From Halorubrum lacusprofundi ATCC 49239 (GTDB lineage: Archaea; Halobacteriota; Halobacteria; Halobacteriales; Haloferacaceae), in the NCBI RefSeq assembly GCF_000022205.1, contig NC_012029.1:744001-808000 (forward strand): DNA of 64,000 nucleotides, read 5' to 3'. The translations under genes and the position numbers were made by a program. The notes beneath the pieces are model-generated. The model saw nothing but the letters and a program-made list of their open reading frames with translations. It had not been told where the DNA came from and did no database searches. Of the stretch, positions 32,477-41,117 are shown in pieces. Every line of letters starts with the position of its first letter. The stretch's first letter is position 1.

Positions 32477-35244
32477 TGCCCACTATCGCTGCCACTACGC
32501 TCCCGGACGAAGACGCACCGGTACTCGGCAACGGCGTTGAGGACGAGGTCGCCGTCGACCGCGAGAGCGCCACTACCAACAACGGCGATGTCCGCATCCA
32601 GATCCGCGAGACGGGCCAGTCGGCATGGGACTCTGGCGCCGAGGGCTTCGGCGAGTTCATCGGTGCGTTCGACACGCTGACGATGGAGTTCGTCGGCCGC
32701 GAAGACGGCGAGCGCTACGAGATCCGCGCTCGCACGGAGACGGAACACGTCACTGGCGCGTGGACCGACCCCGTCGCAATCACGACGAAGTTCCCAGGCG
32801 CCACGCAGCTCACTGCGACCGCGATCTCCGAGACCGAGGTTGAGCTGGCGTGGACAGACAACGCCGACAACGAGGACGGGCAGTATGTCGTTCGCGAACG
32901 CCGCGTTGATGACGGCTGGTGGCCCGAGCGCATCGTCGAGGACGTCGGCGCCAACACGGAGTCGTTCGTCGACGACACGGCGCCGCCGGACACGACACTC
33001 CGCTACCGCATCCGACCGTTCACTGAGCACACGAGCGCGGACTCGAACACAGACCAAGCAACGACCGACGATCTCGGGCTACCCCGCATCCGCGTGCCCG
33101 TTTCAGGCCCGTTCGTCCAGATCGACCACCCGGACGGTGACACCCTCTCTCCGACCGTCACCGACTACGACTGGTCACCGAACGTCAACGAACGGCCGTC
33201 GGTCGAGATCACGGTGCCCGAGTCCGACCGCTGGGACGAGCTGACGGGCCAACCGATGCGCGTGTGGATCGACGGGACGCAACTCCCGATCGACACGCTG
33301 GCGGGCACGCGCACGACCACGGGCGACCGCGGCTCACAGACCGTCCTCGAAGGCTCGGGCGGTACACAACTCGACGACTATATCGACGACATCCAGTTCG
33401 ACGAGCGGGAGAACCACCTCGCTGCCGAGGACCTCATCACCGAGAACACTGACTACGCCGCGAACGTCGACGACCCGGCCACGGACACGCGCTCGGACGT
33501 GCTCATGCTCTCGGCGTCAGGTGCGTCGCTCGAAGACGACTTACTCGACCCGCTGGAAGCCACCGACCCGCTCCAGATCGAGCAGGTCGACGGCATCTCA
33601 CGACTCCAAACAGGCTGGTTCTTCGAGGCCGAAAGCGCTGACGAGAGCAACGTCGCGACGTACTTCGCCGACAACGAGGGCAACGGCGGCGCGTGGTCGG
33701 GCAACCGCGCCGTCCGACTCGACAGCCCTGGCGACTACATCGAATTCGACTTTCGTAATGACCACACCATCCCGCAGGGCGAAGCGGAGTTCGAGATGCT
33801 CCGAGCAGCGATCGGCGGCAACAACCCGGCGTTCGACGTCTCGTTCAACGGCGACGTCGTCGAGTCGATCCCGGCGGACGCCCTCGCGAACGCGACCGAC
33901 GAGTTCGACCTCTCGTGGGGCGTCGGATTCACACTCAACCCCGACGCCGATCTCGAACCAGGGTTCCACTCGGTGCGGGTGGAGGTGACGCAGTCGGGTT
34001 CGGACTACATGACTGTCGATGCGGCCCACGCACGGGATAATCGTGACAGCTTCACGTTCGACGATGAGCCCGTCGACGGCGTTATCCAGGGGCCCGAAGA
34101 GTACCCCGGCACCGTCGACATCGTGCTCGACGACATCACGAGCGTCGAGCAGGTAATCGCCGGCGAGCTCTCGGTCGCGATGTCCAACACCGAGGGCGGA
34201 CAGGCGGTCGCCATCTCGAACGACCAGGGCGAGACGTGGATCGAAGCGACGAATAGCGAGACCGTGTCGGGCGCATTCGCGAGTGCGACCCAGCAGATCC
34301 GTGCGCGTGTGTCGCTGTCAGGCTACAGTGCGGACCCGACGACATCGCCGGCGCAGGGCGACGCCGGCCAGTCCGTCGACGAGATCGAATTGCGGGCCGA
34401 CCTCGAAGACACACCCGTCCTCCTGGACAAGCAGTACCGCGACCGGCTCTCGAACGTCCTCTCAAAGATCGCGGACGACGGCCGGATGGTGTGGGAGCTC
34501 CGCCGCGATCCCGACGCCGACCCGCTCGACGAGACTGGGATGATCGTCGAGTGGACACAGATCGGCCAGCGGACACGCGAGTCGGCGGCGCCGGCAACGA
34601 ACCTCGAGACGCGAACGACGATCGAGGACGCCTACGAGCGCGTGGTCGTCTTCGGGCGGAGCAAGGGGGTTGAAGGTGAGACGTTCTCACAGTCTGCCGG
34701 GAGTTCGCTCACGTCGATCGGCGACGAGTGGGTGGTGCCTGACTCCGAGCGCATCTACGACCCGGACACTGAGGAGGTGTTCGAGCGCGGCACGGACTAC
34801 CGGATGGAGTGGGATGTCGGCGGTCTCGACATCCTCGACGGGGGCGACATGTCGACAGGGACGACGTACGCCGCCGACTACGAGTTCAAGTACCGCGGCG
34901 AGGCGACGACACCCACCGTCGATCCCGCGGAAGCACGGACGGTCGAGCGCACGATCGCGGGAGCGACCTCTGACCGCGAGTGCAACCAGCTGGCGCTGAG
35001 CATTCTCAAGGACGTCCAAGACGCGCAAGTTGAGGCGACGATCACGCTCGTCGAGCCCGCGCCGGACGTGCCGCTCGTCGAGGCGATCTCGCATCCGCGG
35101 CTTCCGGAGGGTGCCCAAGAGATCCGCGGCGTGGAGCGGTCGTCGACGAGCGAGCGCGAGTATCGACTGGCGAATCGACCCTCTGCCGATGAGACGATCG
35201 ACGCCATCCGTGAGGACATACAGTCGCTCTCGGACGTAGTGTAG
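32476..35244 (+). CDS. Large tail spike / baseplate hub protein with FnIII-like domain
   Basis: The 922-residue protein begins with a fibronectin III-like stretch (about 1-205, RYEIRARTETEHVTGAW) and a second at ELAWTDNADNEDGQYVVRERRVDDG. From about 220 there are gp44-hub-like texts (PSVEITVPESDRWDELTGQPMRVWIDG). The middle holds a jelly-roll segment resembling a carbohydrate-binding domain (EAESADESNVATYFAD, GDYIEFDFRND, GFHSVRVEVTQSGSDYMTVD). The C-terminus has ATITLVEPAPDVPLVEAISHP, a hub-like domain. It should contact the host surface or form the tip. Its fine domain limits are uncertain. Confidence 0.65.
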   Translation: MPTIAATTLPDEDAPVLGNGVEDEVAVDRESATTNNGDVRIQIRETGQSAWDSGAEGFGEFIGAFDTLTMEFVGREDGERYEIRARTETEHVTGAWTDPVAITTKFPGATQLTATAISETEVELAWTDNADNEDGQYVVRERRVDDGWWPERIVEDVGANTESFVDDTAPPDTTLRYRIRPFTEHTSADSNTDQATTDDLGLPRIRVPVSGPFVQIDHPDGDTLSPTVTDYDWSPNVNERPSVEITVPESDRWDELTGQPMRVWIDGTQLPIDTLAGTRTTTGDRGSQTVLEGSGGTQLDDYIDDIQFDERENHLAAEDLITENTDYAANVDDPATDTRSDVLMLSASGASLEDDLLDPLEATDPLQIEQVDGISRLQTGWFFEAESADESNVATYFADNEGNGGAWSGNRAVRLDSPGDYIEFDFRNDHTIPQGEAEFEMLRAAIGGNNPAFDVSFNGDVVESIPADALANATDEFDLSWGVGFTLNPDADLEPGFHSVRVEVTQSGSDYMTVDAAHARDNRDSFTFDDEPVDGVIQGPEEYPGTVDIVLDDITSVEQVIAGELSVAMSNTEGGQAVAISNDQGETWIEATNSETVSGAFASATQQIRARVSLSGYSADPTTSPAQGDAGQSVDEIELRADLEDTPVLLDKQYRDRLSNVLSKIADDGRMVWELRRDPDADPLDETGMIVEWTQIGQRTRESAAPATNLETRTTIEDAYERVVVFGRSKGVEGETFSQSAGSSLTSIGDEWVVPDSERIYDPDTEEVFERGTDYRMEWDVGGLDILDGGDMSTGTTYAADYEFKYRGEATTPTVDPAEARTVERTIAGATSDRECNQLALSILKDVQDAQVEATITLVEPAPDVPLVEAISHPRLPEGAQEIRGVERSSTSEREYRLANRPSADETIDAIREDIQSLSDVV

Positions 35245-35333
35245 GCGTCGCGAAGAAGCAGAGGCCGATGACCGCCCGCACGGAGGTGGGGCGCGAGGAC
35301 CTGACACATGCAACAACGACATACGGAGAGCCT

Positions 35334-35675
35334 ATGCCACAGACACTACAGCGACGACAAGGAGAGCTCGAAGCACCGAACGAAGACATCAGCGAGACGC
35401 GTGTGCTCGCCGCGGCCGAGATTCCTGGCGACCGGCTGGTGTCGATCAACATCGAGGCGACGGCCGACGCGAGTTACGCAATCGATGTCTCTGCTGTTCC
35501 GGAGCCCGGCGCCGACGACTGGTTCGAAGAGGAGGTCGTCTACGACCAGGCAGACGAGCCCGACCCGCAGGACATCCGCGACGTGTTCGAGCTCGGTGAT
35601 CGCACGCTACGGGTGCGAGTCACGGACTCGGCAGCGACCGGTGAGACGGCTGACGTCACAATTCAGGTGGCCTAA
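35334..35675 (+). CDS. Small tail-region hypothetical protein
   Basis: The 113-residue product starts at ATG 35334 after a GGAG-like site; an in-frame ATG at 35268 would add 22 residues. It begins MPQTLQRRQGELEAPNED and has strands (DRLVSINIEATADASYAIDVSAVPE, RTLRVRVTDSAATGETADVTIQV). A beta-sandwich structural or tail-fibre support protein is likely. Its TAA precedes the next ATG with no gap. Confidence 0.6.
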   Translation: MPQTLQRRQGELEAPNEDISETRVLAAAEIPGDRLVSINIEATADASYAIDVSAVPEPGADDWFEEEVVYDQADEPDPQDIRDVFELGDRTLRVRVTDSAATGETADVTIQVA

Positions 35676-36003
35676 ATGGGAGTCCTCAGACGACTGAGGG
35701 AATGGCGGGAGAACAAGGACGGGACGCTGGAGGGGCCAGCGCTCAAGACAGAAGAACTCTCGCTCGGAGGGGATGGTCCCGCAACGTCATTTGCAGATAT
35801 TGGCGGCGGAAGCGGCGGCTTGTGGACAGAAGACGCTAACTCTCCCGGTGCGGTATCTGGTCAGGAGACGTATACGGTTACGCTTGACGGAGCGTATGAC
35901 CTCGTCCTTTTGGACGTGCGTGTCTTAGCAGACGGCAGCAACGGTGAGGTGGGTCTAACCCTTAATGGCGATTCCGGAGCCAACTACGATTACACTACCT
36001 ATC
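35676..36003 (+). pseudogene. Tail fibre / collagen-like gene, 3' end lost at the provirus edge
   Basis: The reading frame begins MGVLRRLREWRENKDGTLEG. It has a glycine-rich linker (ADIGGGSGGLWTEDA) and a beta segment (ETYTVTLDGAYDLVLLDVRVLADGSNGEVG). The viral composition and strand pattern end near NYDYTTYH (about residue 109). From about 36003 the DNA turns G+C-rich and runs antisense to a host gene. The open frame itself continues to 36452, producing a chimeric 258-residue protein with a Ser/Arg/Gly-rich tail. I read this as a fibre gene cut by deletion or rearrangement. Confidence 0.6.
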
Positions 36004-36098
36004 ACGGTCGACGTGCGGACACCGCCCACCCGGTCGCCGCCATCGCGCACACCAGAGAGCCGGCGATCGGCTCCGAAAACGCCCGTCCGCCGTCTGTC

Positions 36099-37208
36099 CT
36101 ATCCATCGATCCCGGTGACGACCCGTCGGAGGATATCAGTGCTATCCGCCCACGAGCCCGTCAAGCGACCCATGAGCGTCTCGATCTCCGCGACGGTGTT
36201 GACGGTGGCGGACCCGCTCTCGGTCGGTCGATCACCGGCACCGTCGCGCGGTCCAGGTCCGGAACCGGAGGGTGTCCCGTTCGATCCGGCCCTGCCGTTC
36301 CCGCCGTCGGCTCCGTTGTCGCCGGGGCTTGTGTTCGTCTCGGGGCCGTCACCCATGGCGCCGTTCGGGCCCGTCTCGCTTCCGGGCGTCGCGTTCCCCG
36401 GCGGCGCATCGCCGTTCCCCGCAGATCCAGATCCAGATCCAGCACCCACTGACGGGCCGCCATCGCCGGGCTTGCCTGGGGCGGGCGGGCTGCTGGCTCC
36501 CGCCCCAGTCGTGTTTCCGGTCGCATTTTCGGTTCCGGCTCCGGCTCCGGGTACGCCAGCGGGCGGTCCGCGGCGCTCCGACGCAAGTGGCTGGCCGACG
36601 CCGTCCCCGGCGACGCCGCGGGCGATGGCCGAGACCTCCGGACCGCTCACTCCGTTTGCCCGCTCGCGAACCGCATCCATCCGCTCGCTGTCGAGGCCCT
36701 GCGCCGCCCTGACCGGTTCGGGGAGGTCACGGGCGACAGCTGCGCTGCGGTTCGCCTCGCGCTTGACGGCCTCGGCTCGGGCTCCCGTTTCCGCCATGCG
36801 GGCGGCGAATTCGCCCTGAGTGAGCTCCCCGGCGTCGCGGCGCTCGCGAAGCTCGCGCTGTCGGCGCTCGATCTCGCTGAGCCGCTCTTCGATCCGATCG
36901 AGGCGCTCGGCGACGAGGGCCGCTCGCTCCTCGTCGGTCCCGGTCCGATTGAGGCCGACCTCGAAGGCCCGCGAGTCGACCTCCCCGGCGACCTCGGCGC
37001 GCTGGACGCCGATCACGCCCGAGAGACGCTCGCCGGGACTGATGTCGGCCGTCCCGTTCGACGCTCCCATCCCGTTGCCCTCGCTCGTCTCGTTCGCCGC
37101 CACCGGACCGTCCTGCGCGACGGCCGTCCCGACGGGGCCGGCCGCGGCGATCCCGGCGACGCCGACTAGCACGACCGCGACGGCGATGAGCGCGATCCTT
37201 CGGTTCAT
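36099..37208 (-). CDS. Secreted coiled-coil protein with Gly/Ser/Asn-rich domain
   Basis: The 369-residue protein has a signal peptide (MNRRIALIAVAVVLVGVAGIAAAG). A mature region contains a coiled coil (LVAERLDRIEERLSEIERRQRELRE) from about 90-160, then a low-complexity stretch rich in Gly, Asn, Ser and Pro (about 220-340), and the C-terminus VNTVAEIETLMGRLTG. The in-frame ATG at 37265 would precede the signal and is rejected. A TATA-like tttatata lies just before the start on the minus strand (about 37230-37240). It resembles haloarchaeal cell-surface proteins of unknown role. The stop lies about 96 nt from the provirus edge. Confidence 0.7.
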   Translation of the reverse strand: MNRRIALIAVAVVLVGVAGIAAAGPVGTAVAQDGPVAANETSEGNGMGASNGTADISPGERLSGVIGVQRAEVAGEVDSRAFEVGLNRTGTDEERAALVAERLDRIEERLSEIERRQRELRERRDAGELTQGEFAARMAETGARAEAVKREANRSAAVARDLPEPVRAAQGLDSERMDAVRERANGVSGPEVSAIARGVAGDGVGQPLASERRGPPAGVPGAGAGTENATGNTTGAGASSPPAPGKPGDGGPSVGAGSGSGSAGNGDAPPGNATPGSETGPNGAMGDGPETNTSPGDNGADGGNGRAGSNGTPSGSGPGPRDGAGDRPTESGSATVNTVAEIETLMGRLTGSWADSTDILRRVVTGIDG

Positions 37209-37312
37209 TACCTGACGGTACGAGACGTATCCGTATATAAACTGATCTCCGTTAAGCCGGATCAACGCGGATTAAACGCCCGACTGCGGTAGGGAGAGAA
37301 ATTTCGGCGAGT

Positions 37313-38788
37313 TCAGTACGACTTCGCGAAGTACGCCGTCCGCTCGGCGTCGTCGTCGCAGATCGCGCAGGTCTCGCCGTGGTCCGCCTCGGCGAGAGGG
37401 TCGTCGTCTTCGAACGGGACCATCACGATTTCGGCGGCCATCGGTTCTTTGATCGGCTCCTCGCACGCCTCGTCGCCGCACCACGGAGCCGTCACGTAGC
37501 CGCCGTGCTGGCCGAGCGTGCCGAGGATGTCGGCACGGTCGTCGGCCTCGCGAACCGCGCCGTCGAGGGTCTCCTCGGCGGTCGCGTACAGCTTCGCGTA
37601 CACCTCGTCGAAGTGGTCTTGGACGGTCGCAACGACGCCCTCTCGGTCCTCGACGACGCTCTCGCCGTCGGGCCGGTGGACGAGGGTGAGCTCGCCGTCC
37701 TCGACCTCGTGGGGGCCGATCTCGATCCGGAGGGGAACGCCGTTGAGCTCGTGTTCGTTGAACTTGAATCCGGGGTTGCGCCCGTCGCGGTCGTCGAGCT
37801 CGACGCGGATCCCCGCGTCGTCGAGGTCGTCGGCGACGCCCTCGGCGTACTCGAGCACTTCGTCTTTCGTGTCCTCCTGCCAGATGGGGACGACGACGAC
37901 CTGCTCGGGGGCGACGCCGGGCGGGAGCACGAGCCCCTGCTCGTCGGAGTGAGTCATGATGAGCGCGCCGAGTGCGCGCCACGAGAGCCCCCACGAGGTG
38001 GTGTGCGCGATCCGCTCTTCCTCGTCCTCGTCGGAGAACGTGATGTCGAACGCCTCCGCGAACGACTGTCCGAGGTGGTGGGAGGTGCCTGCCTGCACCG
38101 ACTTCCCGTCCGGCATCAGCGCCTCGACGGTCGTGGTCGTCTCTGCGCCCGGGAACTTGTCGTGGTCGGGCTTTTGGCCCTTCAACACGGGCATCGCCAG
38201 CAGGTCCTCGTAGACGGACGCGTACTGGTCGAGCCGCGTCATCGTTTCCTCCCAGGCGCCCTCGTGGGTAGCGTGGGCGGTGTGGCCCTCCTGCCAGAGG
38301 AACTCCTTCGTGCGGAAGAACGGCTTCGTCTCAGTCGCCTCCCAGCGCACGACCGAACACCACTGGTTCACGCGCAGCGGGAGGTCGCGGTGGCTCCGCA
38401 CCCACTGGCTGATGTACGGAGTGATGATCGACTCGGAGGTGGGCCGGACCGCGAGTCGCTCTTCGAGTTCTTTGTTGCCCGCCTCGGTCACCCACGCGAC
38501 CTCGGGGTCGAATCCCTCGACGATGTCCTTCTCCCGTTCGAGGTACGACTCGGGGATGAAGAGGGGGAAGTACGCGTTCTGGACTCCGGTGTCTTTGAAC
38601 TTCGCGTCGAGAAAGCCCTGCAGTCGCTCCCACACCGCGTACGCGCGCGGTCGGGTGACGATGAACCCACTCATACCCTCGGGGCCGTAGTCGGCGAGCC
38701 CCGCCTTCTGTACGACCTCGGCGTACCACTCGCCGGTGTTGTGTGACTTGGACTCGGTGATTCCGAGCTCCTGGTCGTCGTCGCTCAT
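37313..38788 (-). CDS. proS: Prolyl-tRNA synthetase
   Basis: The 491-residue protein charges tRNA-Pro. The class II motifs are plain: motif 1 region GFIVTRPRAYAVWERLQGFLD, motif 2 VNQWCSVVRWEATETKPFFRTKEFLWQEGHTAH with RPTSESIITPYI before it, and motif 3 SHHLGQSFAEAFDI with WGLSWRALGALIMTHSD. The C-terminus carries zinc-type Cys pairs (CGDEACEEP, CAICDDDAE) and ends YFAKSY, the archaeal/eukaryotic-type tail. I use the MSDDDQELG start; the upstream frame to 38896 has an unlikely leader. A TATA-like tttta lies about 30 nt before it. Confidence 0.95.
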   Translation of the reverse strand: MSDDDQELGITESKSHNTGEWYAEVVQKAGLADYGPEGMSGFIVTRPRAYAVWERLQGFLDAKFKDTGVQNAYFPLFIPESYLEREKDIVEGFDPEVAWVTEAGNKELEERLAVRPTSESIITPYISQWVRSHRDLPLRVNQWCSVVRWEATETKPFFRTKEFLWQEGHTAHATHEGAWEETMTRLDQYASVYEDLLAMPVLKGQKPDHDKFPGAETTTTVEALMPDGKSVQAGTSHHLGQSFAEAFDITFSDEDEEERIAHTTSWGLSWRALGALIMTHSDEQGLVLPPGVAPEQVVVVPIWQEDTKDEVLEYAEGVADDLDDAGIRVELDDRDGRNPGFKFNEHELNGVPLRIEIGPHEVEDGELTLVHRPDGESVVEDREGVVATVQDHFDEVYAKLYATAEETLDGAVREADDRADILGTLGQHGGYVTAPWCGDEACEEPIKEPMAAEIVMVPFEDDDPLAEADHGETCAICDDDAERTAYFAKSY

Positions 38789-38971
38789 TGTCCAGTGAAG
38801 GGCGGGTCGCGGGCTTAAAACGTCCGAAGCCGTGCGAACTCTTCCGGACCGATCAGAGGGCACACATCGACGGTACCGGGTAGCACCGGGCGGCACCGAT
38901 CGAGAACCGCCTTGTTTCAGATCGCCGGAAATCGGAGAAACGTTAACCCCGTCAGAGAACCTACAGCCGGT

Positions 38972-39574
38972 ATGGACCTGACGGGGCTACGTCGATACAC
39001 ACCCGAGGGGGTGACCCGGGCACGCCGCGAGGCAGCCGTGCTGGCGCCCGTTATCGAACGCGACGGCGAGGCCCACCTGCTGTTCACCAAGCGCGCGGCC
39101 CACCTCGGCGAACACCCCGGACAGATGAGCTTCCCCGGCGGCGGCCGCGAGCCGATCGATCGGACTCTGACCGACACCGCACTCCGCGAGGCCGACGAGG
39201 AAGTCGGTATGCGGCCCGGCGAGGTCGACGTGGTTGGGCGACTCGACGACACACGGACTTCCTCCGCCTACCGGGTCCGGCCGTTCGTTGGCGTCGCGCC
39301 CGACCGCGAGTACGTCCCCGACGAGTCGGAGGTCGCGGAAGTGGCCGTGCTCCCAACCCGCGGGCTGACCGACCCCGCGAACTACGAGTCGGAGCGTCGC
39401 GTCGACCATCCGGAGTACGGCGACCACCGAGTCCACTTCTTCCACGTCGGCGGCTACACCGTCTGGGGCGTGACGGGTCGGATGGTGGTACAACTGCTGG
39501 AGCGGACGACCGACTGGCGCGCGCCCGAGGAGGTCGATCGGGTAGTCGGCGCGGATGCGGAGCTACCGATTTAA
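38972..39574 (+). CDS. Nudix hydrolase, CoA-pyrophosphatase type
   Basis: The 200-residue protein has the Nudix box GGREPIDRTLTDTALREADEEVG, which fits GX5EX7REUXEEXGU in the main positions. Before it is LLFTKRAAHLGEHPGQMSFPGG, the UPF0035-type signature that marks CoA/NADH pyrophosphatases (NudL-like). It should hydrolyse CoA-type or other nucleotide diphosphates. ATG 38972 is used because an earlier frame start lies inside the promoter region. It is divergent from proS. Confidence 0.88.
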   Translation: MDLTGLRRYTPEGVTRARREAAVLAPVIERDGEAHLLFTKRAAHLGEHPGQMSFPGGGREPIDRTLTDTALREADEEVGMRPGEVDVVGRLDDTRTSSAYRVRPFVGVAPDREYVPDESEVAEVAVLPTRGLTDPANYESERRVDHPEYGDHRVHFFHVGGYTVWGVTGRMVVQLLERTTDWRAPEEVDRVVGADAELPI

Positions 39575-39696
39575 ACGGTTGCCGGCGCGGTGACTGCTTC
39601 CAAAACCCCAGCCGTGCCGATTCGCACGTTCCGGAAGATGATCGATTCGCCGAGTCCGACCGAAAGGCGCTTTTCGCGCGGCCGCGACGCACCACC

Positions 39697-40884
39697 ATGA
39701 TCACGGTCGCGCTGGCGGGCAAGCCGAACGCTGGCAAGTCCACCTTTTATACCGCCGCCACGATGGCCGACGTCGACGTGGCCAACTACCCGTTCACGAC
39801 GATCGACGCCAACCGCGGCGTGACACACGTCCGCACTGAGTGCCCCTGTCTCGACCGCGACGAGCGCTGTGGCAACGAGAACTGCCGCGACGGAAAGCGG
39901 TACGTCCCCGTCGAACTCCTCGACGTGGCCGGGTTGGTTCCGGGTGCCCACGAGGGGAAGGGGCTGGGCAACCAGTTCCTCGACGAGCTGACGAACGCAG
40001 ACGTCGTCCTCAACGTCGTCGACGCCTCGGGCGCGACGAACGCGGAGGGCGAGCCGGTCGAGGTGGGCGCGCACGACCCCCTCGACGACGTGGACTTCAT
40101 CGAGGAGGAGATGGACCTGTGGCTCGCGGGGATCGTCGACCGCAACTGGGAGGGCGTCGAGCGACAGTCGCGCTCGCCCGACTTCGATCTGGAGGCGGCG
40201 GTCACCGACCTGCTGACCGGGTTCGGCGCGACCGAACACGACGTGACGGCAGTCCTCCGCGAGCTGGAGTACCCCGACGATCCGAAGGCGTGGACCGACG
40301 CGGACCGCGAGGCGCTCGCGCGGGCGATCCGGCGTCGGACCAAGCCGATCGTCGTCGTCGCCAACAAGGTCGACGCCGCGCCTGAGGGGGCGGTCGACCG
40401 CCTCCGCGAGGGGACGGACAAGCCGGTGGTCCCGGTCACGGCGGACGGAGAGCTCGCCCTGCGCCGCGCCGCGGAAGCCGGCGTCGTCGACTACGACCCG
40501 GGCGACGAGGGGTTCGACGTGGTCGGCGACATCTCCGACGGCCAACGCGAGGGGTTGGAGGCGATCCGCGGCGCGATGGCCGAGTACGGCGGAACGGGGG
40601 TCCAAACCGCGCTGAACGCGGCGGTGTACGACCTGCTCGACCGGATCACCGTGTTCCCCGTTCAGGACGCCTCGAAGTGGACGGACGGGACGGGGAACGT
40701 CCTCCCGGACGCGTTCCTCCTCCCGGCGGGAGCGACCCCGCCGGACCTGGCGTACGCGGTCCACACCGACATCGGTGAGGGGTACCTCCACGCGGTCGAC
40801 GCGCGCTCTTCACGTCGGATCGGTGAGAGTCACGAGCTGAGCGAGGGCGACGTGGTGAAGATCGTCTCGACCGCGGGACCGTAA
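39697..40884 (+). CDS. Obg-family GTP-binding protein with TGS domain (YchF-like)
   Basis: The 395-residue GTPase has G1 GKPNAGKST at residues 8-16, G3 DVAGLVPGAHEGKG, G4 NKVD (VVVANKVD) and a C-terminal TGS domain (about 310-395, NVLPDAFLLPAGATPPDLAYAVHTDIG). The insert CPCLDRDERCGNENC after the G2 region is typical of the archaeal YchF/Obg group. It probably acts with ribosomes or translation factors. The stop lies at the beginning of the 22-bp minisatellite. Confidence 0.9.
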   Translation: MITVALAGKPNAGKSTFYTAATMADVDVANYPFTTIDANRGVTHVRTECPCLDRDERCGNENCRDGKRYVPVELLDVAGLVPGAHEGKGLGNQFLDELTNADVVLNVVDASGATNAEGEPVEVGAHDPLDDVDFIEEEMDLWLAGIVDRNWEGVERQSRSPDFDLEAAVTDLLTGFGATEHDVTAVLRELEYPDDPKAWTDADREALARAIRRRTKPIVVVANKVDAAPEGAVDRLREGTDKPVVPVTADGELALRRAAEAGVVDYDPGDEGFDVVGDISDGQREGLEAIRGAMAEYGGTGVQTALNAAVYDLLDRITVFPVQDASKWTDGTGNVLPDAFLLPAGATPPDLAYAVHTDIGEGYLHAVDARSSRRIGESHELSEGDVVKIVSTAGP

Positions 40885-40885
40885 G

Positions 40886-41055
40886 GGCGGTGGACGGAGA
40901 TCGTGAAGGCGGTGGACGGAGATCGTGAAGGCGGTGGACGGAGATCGTGAAGGCGGTGGACGGAGATCGTGAAGGCGGTGGACGGAGATCGTGAAGGCGG
41001 TGGACGGAGACCGTAAGAGCGGTGGACGGAGACCGTAAGAGCGGTGGACGGAGGC
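40886..41055 (+). repeat. 22-bp minisatellite, nearly 8 units
   Basis: The unit ggcggtggacggagatcgtgaa repeats directly behind the YchF-like stop. Units 1-5 are identical; units 6-8 have ccgtaag in place of tcgtgaa, and the last is partial. The sequence cc-gtaag in the later units also resembles the gene's own stop region. Slippage or unequal exchange probably made it. It has no spacers, so it is not a CRISPR array. Confidence 0.9.
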
Positions 41056-41117
41056 GGCTTCGGCGAGTGATCGTGAGACCGACAGGCACATGCGGATCGC
41101 CGGAGACTGACCGGTAG

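Larger units (their letters stand above)
6801..36003 (+). mobile_element. Haloarchaeal tailed-virus provirus, truncated at the right
   Basis: A rightward block of about 29 kb runs from tRNA-Thr to inside a fibre gene. It has MCM helicase, small zinc proteins, a viral tRNA, terminase small and large subunits, portal, protease, scaffold, HK97-type capsid protein, connectors, tail tube, tail chaperone, tape measure and fibres in standard order. With one tube gene and no contractile sheath gene, a siphovirus-like particle is most likely. No integrase, repressor of known type or attR was seen. The right edge is abrupt: the last gene loses its viral composition near 36003 and runs antisense to a host gene. 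The element is probably defective. Confidence 0.85.

Noticed and set aside
36004-36452. Right part of the junction-crossing frame as a genuine fibre domain
   Set aside because: It is antisense to a host signal-peptide protein with normal codon use, and lacks viral composition.
37379-38746. 455-codon plus-strand frame opposite proS
   Set aside because: Shadow of prolyl-tRNA synthetase, which has all class II motifs.
40886-41055. CRISPR array
   Set aside because: Units are directly adjacent with no spacers, and no cas gene is near.
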